DNA from: Streptomyces huiliensis
Lineage (GTDB): Bacteria; Actinomycetota; Actinomycetes; Streptomycetales; Streptomycetaceae
Assembly (NCBI RefSeq): GCF_020037025.1
Contig: NZ_JAIQLH010000121.1
Coordinates: forward strand, 1 to 43,394
Direction: 5' to 3'
Length of the DNA stretch: 43,394 bases
Shown here: in pieces, positions 38,095 through 43,394 of the stretch
Position numbering within the stretch: position 1 is the first letter of the stretch
Layout of the letters: each line of letters opens with the position of its first letter
Made by a program: the position numbers and the translations under genes
The notes under the pieces: generated by a model
The model's input: only the letters and a program-made list of their open reading frames with translations
Told to the model about the DNA's origin: nothing
Databases searched by the model: none

Positions 38095-39486
38095 TCACTC
38101 GGGGCGCAGGTTGCGGTTGAAGCGGAACATGTTGGCCGGGTCGTGGACGGCCTTGAGGGCGGTGAGGCGCTTGTGGGTGAGGGGCGCGTAGAGCTCGCGG
38201 ACCCGCCGCTCGTCGGCGTACGGGCCGTCGCCGTAGAGGAAGTTGGGGTTCTGGCCGAGAGTCCAGGGGGCGAGGGCCGCGCACAGCAGGCCGTGCCGTG
38301 CGCGGGTCGCGGCGTCGCCCCCGCCCCCGGCGCCCTCGGGGCGGTACTCGGAGATGGCCTGGACGAGGAACTCGGCGTCCCGGTGGTCGACCGCGATCCC
38401 GGCGGGGCCGGGCCGGCGCAGGGCGCCGCCCAGGTGGCGGACGCTCAGCACGCACGGCACGGGCGAGTCCGGGCCGGCGGCGGCCAGCATGGCGCGCACC
38501 CCGCGCGCGGGCAGTTCGCGGAGCATGGCGCCGACGGCGGCGTAGGCGTGCGGCTCCTCGGGATCGCGGTGGATGGCGGCGGAGTCGCGGTACGGCATCT
38601 CCCGCAGGTCGTCGCTGATCCGGGCGCCGACCGCGCGCAGCGGGGCGACGAGGCGCTCGCCCTCCTCGGCGGACCCCTCGAAGGCGATCCGGACGGTGGC
38701 GACGTATCGGCCGCGCAGCGGGGCGGGCAGTTCGGGGAGGTCGGGGAAGGGGATCAGCGTGACGGCCGAGGTCAGTTCCTCGGGTACGCCGGCGGTCCAG
38801 GTCCGCCAGGTCTCCAGGACCTCGCCGGCGAGGGCGGTGTCGAAGGCGAGCTGCCCGCCGTAGACGGTGCGGACGGGGAAGAGGGCCGTCTCCATGGCGG
38901 TGACGACGCCGAAGTTGCCGTCGGTGCCGAGCACGGCGGCGAAGAGGTCGTCGCCGGGGACGGTCCGCCGCCGGCGGCCGTCGGCGGTGACGAGTTCGAC
39001 GGCGCGGACGTGGTCGGCGGCGTAGCCGTACCGGCGGGCGAGCAGTCCGATGCCGCCGCCGAGGTGGTAGCCGACGGCGCCGACGGACGGTGCCGAGCCG
39101 TTGAGCGGGGCGAGTCCGTGCCGGGCGGCGGCCTCGACGACGGCGCCCCAGCGCGCCCCGGCCCCGAACCGTACGGTCCGGGCCGCCGGGTCGACGGCGA
39201 CGCGCGCCATCCGGCGGGTGCTGATCAGGACGCCGCCCTCGGCGGGCACCGAGCGCCCGTGCCCGGTCGCCTGCACCGCCACCGGCAGGCCGTGCCGGGC
39301 CGCGTACCGGACGGTCCGGCGGACGTCCTCGGCGTCGGCGGCTCCCACGACCAGGTCCGGCCGGTGGACGTAACCGGTCTGGAAGCCCGCGACCTCCTCG
39401 GCGTAGCCGGGGTCGCCGGGGCGGAAGACGGGGCCGGTGAGGCCGGTGGGGCTCGGGGAGGCGGCAGGCCGCGTCGTGATCTGCAT
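38095..39486 (-). CDS. FAD-linked oxidoreductase, berberine-bridge-enzyme (BBE) type
   Basis: This 463-residue protein starts at ATG 39486 (GTG 39495, with GGGGAGG upstream, is also possible). The PCMH-type FAD domain is clear: LVVGAADAEDVRRTVRYAARHGLPVAVQATGHGRS, whose GHG His is the usual covalent FAD ligand, then SVGAVGYHLGGGIGLLARRYG. A second cysteine ligand is not seen at the usual place (SAPSVGAVGYHL lacks Cys), so FAD would be bound by one covalent link. The C-terminal BBE segment is NFLYGDGPYADERRVRELYAPLTHKRLTALKAVHDPANMFRFNRNL. Members oxidise alcohols, sugars or secondary metabolites. No signal peptide. Substrate unknown. Confidence 0.9.
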   Translation of the reverse strand: MQITTRPAASPSPTGLTGPVFRPGDPGYAEEVAGFQTGYVHRPDLVVGAADAEDVRRTVRYAARHGLPVAVQATGHGRSVPAEGGVLISTRRMARVAVDPAARTVRFGAGARWGAVVEAAARHGLAPLNGSAPSVGAVGYHLGGGIGLLARRYGYAADHVRAVELVTADGRRRRTVPGDDLFAAVLGTDGNFGVVTAMETALFPVRTVYGGQLAFDTALAGEVLETWRTWTAGVPEELTSAVTLIPFPDLPELPAPLRGRYVATVRIAFEGSAEEGERLVAPLRAVGARISDDLREMPYRDSAAIHRDPEEPHAYAAVGAMLRELPARGVRAMLAAAGPDSPVPCVLSVRHLGGALRRPGPAGIAVDHRDAEFLVQAISEYRPEGAGGGGDAATRARHGLLCAALAPWTLGQNPNFLYGDGPYADERRVRELYAPLTHKRLTALKAVHDPANMFRFNRNLRPE

Positions 39487-39697
39487 GCCCACCACGATGG
39501 CGGCCTCCCCGGCCATGCGTCCAAGAGCTGATGGGGATACCTGGGAGAAGCCACGGTTATGGAACCGGCGGTGCGCCCGCCGCGGGTTTTGCCGTTTCCG
39601 CAACAAGGTTTGCCCGGTGGTCCGGCGGGCGCCGACCATGGCGGCACGCGGGCGCGGTGAGGGCGCCGGCGACGTGACGAGAAGGGAAGGACCCCGT

Positions 39698-40345
39698 ATG
39701 TCGGACACTCGGCCGAAGCCCACTCCCGAGGTCTTCTGGGAGGAGTTCTACGGGCGCGGCGACCGCGTGTGGAGCGGCCGGCCCAACCCACTGCTGGTCC
39801 GGGAGGCGGCCGGGCTCGCGCCGGGCACGGCCTTGGACCTCGGGTGCGGCGAGGGGGCCGACGCGATCTGGCTCGCCGAGCGCGGCTGGCAGGTCACCGC
39901 CGTCGACGTCTCGGCGACCGCGCTGGAACGGGCGGCCGGGCACGCCGCCCAGGCGGGAGTCGCGGACCGGATCACCTGGCAGCGGCACGACCTGGGCGTG
40001 TCGTTCCCCGCCCGCCCCGAGGGCGGCTACGGCCTGGTCTCCCTCCAGTTCCTGCACTCCCCCCTGGGCCTGCCGGTCGGGCGGATCCTCCGCTCCGCCA
40101 CGGCGGCGGTGGCGCCCGGCGGCGACCTCCTCTTCGTGGGCCACAGCGAGAGCCCGTCGTGGAAGCGGGACGCCCACGCGGAGGTGCACCTCCCGACCGC
40201 CGACGAACTCCTCGCGGCGATGGGCCTGCCGTCGCCCGACTGGCGGGTCGAGGTCCGCGAGCCGGTGCGCACGGAGGCGACCGGGCCGGACGGCGAGGCG
40301 GGCCACCGCGTGGACCACGTCCTGCGCGTCCGGCGCCTGCGCTGA
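39698..40345 (+). CDS. class I SAM-dependent methyltransferase
   Basis: This 215-residue protein starts at ATG 39698 with AAGGGAAGG upstream. The SAM-binding motif I is LDLGCGEGADAIWLAERGWQVTAVDVS (motif II Asp in VDVS), and the later motif is GLVSLQFLHSPLG, with VAPGGDLLFVGHSE as post-motif. The N-terminus (FWEEFYGRGDRVWSGRPNPLLVREA) is typical of the TehB/thiopurine-like group of small-molecule methyltransferases common in actinomycetes. It is divergent from the flavoenzyme gene, 211 bases apart. Substrate unknown. Confidence 0.9.
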   Translation: MSDTRPKPTPEVFWEEFYGRGDRVWSGRPNPLLVREAAGLAPGTALDLGCGEGADAIWLAERGWQVTAVDVSATALERAAGHAAQAGVADRITWQRHDLGVSFPARPEGGYGLVSLQFLHSPLGLPVGRILRSATAAVAPGGDLLFVGHSESPSWKRDAHAEVHLPTADELLAAMGLPSPDWRVEVREPVRTEATGPDGEAGHRVDHVLRVRRLR

Positions 40346-40368
40346 CGCGGACCACCCGCCCCGACGGG

Positions 40369-40623
40369 TCAGACGCCGCTCGGGGCGTTCCGGCGCTCCA
40401 GGAGCCGCTTGCGGCCCCGGTCCAGCGCCCCCACGACGACGACGGCGACCACGGCGACCACCGCGCCGGCCGCGTAACACCACGGGCTCGGGAGGTGGTT
40501 GACCGCGGTCATCACGCCGGCCTCCTTGTCGGTGAAGGCGCGGTAGACGATCGCGATCACGCCTTCCCAGAGGCCGAGCGTGAACGCCACCACCATGCCC
40601 AGCCGGTACCAACCCTCGTCCAT
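40369..40623 (-). CDS. small two-helix membrane protein
   Basis: This 84-residue protein starts at ATG 40623 with GGGAG upstream. One helix lies at about 8-27 (LGMVVAFTLGLWEGVIAIVY) and a second at about 48-66 (YAAGAVVAVVAVVVVGAL), with a basic C-terminus (DRGRKRLLERR). No family is recognised. It converges with the methyltransferase gene (23 bases apart) and is divergent from the zinc-ribbon TetR gene, which may control it. Confidence 0.75.
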   Translation of the reverse strand: MDEGWYRLGMVVAFTLGLWEGVIAIVYRAFTDKEAGVMTAVNHLPSPWCYAAGAVVAVVAVVVVGALDRGRKRLLERRNAPSGV

Positions 40624-40737
40624 CGCCGCTCCCGCGTCTCGCTTTTCCGTGCGTACGTTACGAGCGTATCCGCGCCTCGACCGGGAAACCCGGGTTCCCG
40701 CAGGTCAATCAGACATTACCGCACACTTTCTTGAAGC

Positions 40738-40743
40738 TATCCT
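40738..40743 (+). promoter_or_regulatory. -10 element giving a probable leaderless TetR mRNA
   Basis: TATCCT at 40738-40743 is followed six bases later by the GTG start at 40750, the distance at which transcription starts. There is no Shine-Dalgarno sequence. No clear -35 was found. Confidence 0.45.
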
Positions 40744-40749
40744 GAGTGC

Positions 40750-41523
40750 GTGCGTGACGAAAAGCAGGTGTCGACGTGCCGGGTGTGCCGGACCCCGCTG
40801 GCCCCGGCCGGCCGGGGCCGGCCGCCCGTGTACTGCTCCCGCGGCTGCCAGGCGCGGGCCTACCGGCGGCGGAAGGACCCGCCCGAGCCCGCGCCGGAGA
40901 GCGCGCGCCCGGCCGTACCGTCGGGGCGGCGGCGGCAGATCGCCGAGGCGGTCTGGCGCGTCGCCGCCGAGCGGGGGCTGCACGCGGCGAGCATGCGGGA
41001 GATCGCCGCCGAGGCCGGGGTGTCCCTGCGCGTCGTCCAGTACCACTTCGCCGGCAAGCACGACCTGCTCGTCGCCGCGCTGCGCATGCTGCACGAGGAG
41101 AGCGCGCGGCAGGCCGACGCGCGGGTCCGGGCGCTGCGCCGGCCGTCGGACCCGCGGGCGCTGCTGCGGGCCGTCCTCGACGAGTTCCTGCCGCTGGACG
41201 AGTGGCGCCGCGTCGCCCTGCGCGTCCACGCCGCCTACTACGCGCGCAGCCTCACCGACCCGGCGCTCGCCGCGGTCTTCCTCCACGACGCCCAGCCCTT
41301 GGAGGACATGGTCACCGCGCTCCTCGCCCGGCTCCCCGCCGGCTCGGCCGGCCTGCCCCCGGTCGACCCGCGGCGGGAGGCCGACCTGCTGGTGTCCGGC
41401 GTCATCGGGCTGGGCATCGACGTCCTGCACGGGCGCCGCGGCGTGGCCGACGTGCGGCGCACGGTGGACTACCACCTGGAGCGGATCTTCGCGGCGGGGA
41501 CGGGGGCGGCGGCGACGGGCTGA
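40750..41523 (+). CDS. TetR-family regulator with N-terminal zinc-ribbon-like module
   Basis: This 257-residue protein starts at GTG 40750, probably on a leaderless mRNA. Residues 9-45 form a cysteine module (STCRVCRTPLAP, GRPPVYCSRGCQARAYRRRK) with a CxxC and a CxxxC pair, the likely ligands of one zinc. Then comes a normal TetR HTH at about 57-105 (RRQIAEAVWRVAAERGLHAASMREIAAEAGVSLRVVQYHFAGKHDLLVAAL) and a helical ligand domain. The zinc module is basic and may add DNA contacts or sense metal or redox state. The small membrane protein gene is divergent and the likely target. Confidence 0.9.
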   Translation: MRDEKQVSTCRVCRTPLAPAGRGRPPVYCSRGCQARAYRRRKDPPEPAPESARPAVPSGRRRQIAEAVWRVAAERGLHAASMREIAAEAGVSLRVVQYHFAGKHDLLVAALRMLHEESARQADARVRALRRPSDPRALLRAVLDEFLPLDEWRRVALRVHAAYYARSLTDPALAAVFLHDAQPLEDMVTALLARLPAGSAGLPPVDPRREADLLVSGVIGLGIDVLHGRRGVADVRRTVDYHLERIFAAGTGAAATG

Positions 41524-41674
41524 GGGCGGCCGGACGGCCGGACAGCCGGGGCCCGTCGGAAAGCGGACCGGGCGGGAGCCGCAGGAACCGCACCGGGCCG
41601 GTGACCGACCGGACGAGCGGCACCGGGCCGGCCACCGGGCGGGAACGAACCGGCGCGGGCGGTCCGGTCCGGCC

Positions 41675-42259
41675 TCACTCCCCCGCCCGGGCCGCCTCCT
41701 TGACCGCCTCCTTGATCGCCCGCCACTCCGGCGCCAGCACCGACCAGATCTCCTCGTCGTGCCGCTCCCCCCGGTAGGCGAAGCTCTGCCGCAGCACGGC
41801 CTCCCGCGTCATCCCGAGCCGGCGGGCCACGGCGATGCTCGGCGCGTTCTCCGCGGAGACCCACCACTCGACGCGGTGGATGCCGCGCTCCTCGACGGCC
41901 CAGTCGACGATCGCGCGCACGGCCCGGGTCACCAACCCCCGGCCCACCCCCGCCGGTTCGAGCCAGCAGCCGGCCTCCGCCGTGCCCTGGCGGACGTCGA
42001 AGCTCCGGAAGATGACGGCGCCGACGAGGACGCCGTCCGTCCTGATGCCCCAGATGCGTCCCGTGTCGGCGGCGGCCCGCTCCGCGTACGTACGCAGGAA
42101 CGCCCGGCTCGACTCCAGGTCGGTGACGACGTCGGGCAGTCCGTTGTGCTGGCCGATGAACTCCCTCCCCCGGTCCATGTGGGCGAGGAACTCGTCGGCC
42201 TGCCAGGGTTCGAGGGGGCCGAGTGCGGCGCCCTCGTCGCCCAGGGGTATCGCGTACAT
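41675..42259 (-). CDS. GNAT N-acetyltransferase, RimJ/RimL type
   Basis: This 194-residue protein starts at ATG 42259 with AAGGTGA upstream. The acetyl-CoA-binding region is GVGRGLVTRAVRAIVDWAVEERGIHRVEWWVSAENAPSIAVARRLGMTREAVLRQSF. The later segment YRGERHDEEIWSVLAPEW is typical of RimJ/RimL-like enzymes, which acetylate protein N-termini or small amines. The position between a TetR and degraded genes gives no clue to its substrate. Confidence 0.92.
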   Translation of the reverse strand: MYAIPLGDEGAALGPLEPWQADEFLAHMDRGREFIGQHNGLPDVVTDLESSRAFLRTYAERAAADTGRIWGIRTDGVLVGAVIFRSFDVRQGTAEAGCWLEPAGVGRGLVTRAVRAIVDWAVEERGIHRVEWWVSAENAPSIAVARRLGMTREAVLRQSFAYRGERHDEEIWSVLAPEWRAIKEAVKEAARAGE

Positions 42260-42387
42260 CGTCACCTTCCGCGGTCGGGTGCCCGGTGCCGGGCGGACGG
42301 ATCGTCTCACGGCCCCGCGGCACTGCCCGGCACCCTCCTGTCTGCGGGGCGGCGGGCCGGGACACTTCCCTCGACATCGGAAGGAGG

Positions 42388-42627
42388 TCACCGTGTCTCC
42401 GACACCGCTTCCTCTGGACCGCGCCCGGACCGGGGCGGCTTCTGGGCGCGGGCATGGCCGCGTACGAGCGGCGGCACCCGGCGGACCCGCTGACCTGCCC
42501 AGGCGTTCCTCCGCTCCGGGCTGCCGCCGTCCCCGAGGACGACGACGGGGGTGTCGTCGTCCTGGGTCAGGAGGCGGGAGCAGCCTGCTGCCGGTGAATC
42601 CGTACCACCGGTGACGAGCACGGGCAT
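42388..42627 (-). pseudogene. N-terminal remnant of an NAD-dependent epimerase/reductase gene
   Basis: A minus-strand frame from ATG 42627, with GGAAGGA upstream, begins MPVLVTGGTDSPAAGCSRLL and then DDTPVVVLGDG. This resembles the first beta-alpha-beta unit of an NAD(P)-binding epimerase or NmrA-like protein, but the glycine motif is damaged (TGGTDSPAAG). After about 45 residues the frame turns to arginine/proline noise and stops at 42388. It looks like the stump of a longer gene. Confidence 0.5.
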
Positions 42628-42842
42628 GGGTGACGTCCTTCCGGAGGTCCGTCGTCCCCGAGTGCCGGCGTGTCTCACGATGCCGGGCACCGCGGGGTGG
42701 CCGGTGCGCCGGTCACGAGGGCGGGTCCCCTGCCATGCATCACCCTTGGCAACGCGCTTGTTCGTCACGGCATTTGACGCCATTTCATCCGGAAGGATGA
42801 ACGCCCTTCGCGAGCGGCTTGGCGACCTCTTCCGGGCGAAGA

Positions 42843-43394
42843 ATGAATATGGGCCCGCCGGGCGCCGGCCTCCCCGTCTCCTTCGGCGGCGTACTCACCG
42901 GCGGGCTCCGCGCGGGCGGCACGGCGGAGGAGTGGTCGGCGCTGCTCGACGCCGCGCCGCCGGGCGACGCGTCGATGCGGCACGTCGTCGTCCTCGTCGG
43001 CCGCGCGCCCGGCACCGGCCCGGCCGCCCCGGCCGCCCACGCCGCCCGGACGATCACGTCGCTCGGCGCCCTGGCCGCCGCCCGCGGACGCCGGGACTTC
43101 GGCCCCGGGCCGAAGCCGTGGCTGGTCACCCACCCGCACGACGCGCTCCCCGGCCCGGTGCGGATCCCGACCCGGCCGCCGCCGCCCTCTGGGGCGCCGC
43201 CCGCACCCTCGCCAACGAGCACCCGGACCTGGACACCCGCCGGATCGCCCTGACGCGCACCGGCGATCCGACCGCCGACGCCGAACGCCGGGCGCGCGAA
43301 CTCCTCGCGCCCGGCCACGAGGACGAGGTCGTGCTCACCGCCGGCGGCCGGTTCGTGCCCAGGGAGCGGCCGGGTACGGCTCGTACGCACCCGG
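42843..43394 (+). pseudogene. fragment of a modular type I polyketide synthase with a frameshift (runs off right edge)
   Basis: Plus-strand codons from about 42850 give VVVLVGRAPGTGPAAPAA then PKPWLVTHPHDALPG. After a one-base shift near 43150-43162 the frame continues as DPAAAALWGAARTLANEHPDLDTRRIALT and HEDEVVLTAGGRFVPRERPG. WLVT, then ALWGxxRTLAxEHPDL and DEVVLxxGxRFVPR is the structural ketoreductase region of type I polyketide synthases. Upstream domains (KS, AT) are missing. It is a fragment, and the broken frame means it is not translated whole. The downstream part lies outside the window. Confidence 0.6.

Noticed and set aside
42393..42614. Plus-strand frame of about 74 codons starting at GTG 42393 after a perfect AAGGAGGT
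   Set aside because: The ribosome-binding site is striking, but the protein is arginine/proline/glycine-rich noise after about 15 residues and overlaps the antisense epimerase-like stump. At most the start of another broken gene.
42785..43390. Minus-strand frame opposite the polyketide synthase fragment
   Set aside because: Although its last residues look protein-like, most of it is Gly/Ala/Arg shadow and the plus strand carries recognisable polyketide synthase sequence.

Overview
The window looks like a piece of a Streptomyces (or very close actinomycete) chromosome. GC is very high throughout, GTG and TTG starts are common, and there is a rodlin gene of aerial-hypha surfaces. Other marks are a SpoIIE-type PP2C phosphatase, a streptogrisin-type protease, a Streptomyces-type phospholipase D, a K15-type DD-peptidase and two secreted-enzyme genes with rare TTA codons. 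No rRNA, tRNA, CRISPR array or complete insertion sequence was seen. The content is accessory in style: many regulator-plus-target pairs and secreted hydrolases rather than core housekeeping operons.

Layout, left to right. 1-5 kb: edge of a secreted-protein gene, a small secreted protein, a PAS-GAF-PP2C-HATPase regulator, an MscL channel with a C-terminal zinc ribbon, and a secreted protein of unknown function. 5-12.8 kb: a DHA2 exporter divergent from its TetR regulator across three evenly spaced palindromes, a PIG-V-like mannosyltransferase, an XRE regulator, a membrane-anchored protein, a zinc alcohol dehydrogenase and a streptogrisin-like protease. 13-17.8 kb: a SEDS (FtsW/RodA) protein, a DUF1445 hydro-lyase gene broken by two frameshifts, and a LysR/MFS divergent pair with a T-N11-A palindrome.

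17.8-20.2 kb (minus strand) holds the most interesting unit. It is an overlapping three-gene operon: a DUF692 multinuclear iron oxygenase (MNIO, the MbnB/BufB/TglH superfamily), a small helical protein resembling MNIO partner proteins, and a TIGR04222-type membrane protein ending in a Ser/Cys tail (6 Cys and 24 Ser in the last 36 residues). It reads as a candidate RiPP-like system in which the iron enzyme modifies cysteines of a membrane-tethered tail. The MNIO also carries an unusual N-terminal run of six-residue repeats made by eight 18-bp DNA units.

20.3-24.5 kb: an isopenicillin-N-synthase-like oxygenase preceded by a tiny, probably near-leaderless leader peptide with the RRHVD-x-LRV motif, then a rodlin and a GH18 chitinase with a DasR-like site inside its promoter. 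24.5-30.2 kb: a 100-bp MITE-like inverted-repeat element between TA dinucleotides, DedA, PAP2 and polysaccharide deacetylase genes, and a glutamine-synthetase-like/amidohydrolase pair equivalent to the two halves of FluG. 30.2-35.2 kb: a TetR gene facing a truncated MFS remnant across an iron-box-like site, then a glycosyltransferase, a WES/DGAT-like acyltransferase and an alpha/beta hydrolase. 35.2-42.3 kb: DD-peptidase, phospholipase D, BBE-type flavoenzyme, methyltransferase, small membrane protein, zinc-ribbon TetR and a GNAT acetyltransferase. The right end (42.4 kb on) holds broken pieces of an NAD-epimerase-like gene and a polyketide synthase.

All calls come from reading the sequence and recognising motifs. 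No database search was run, so family names rest on recognised residues, and regulatory sites are pattern matches only.
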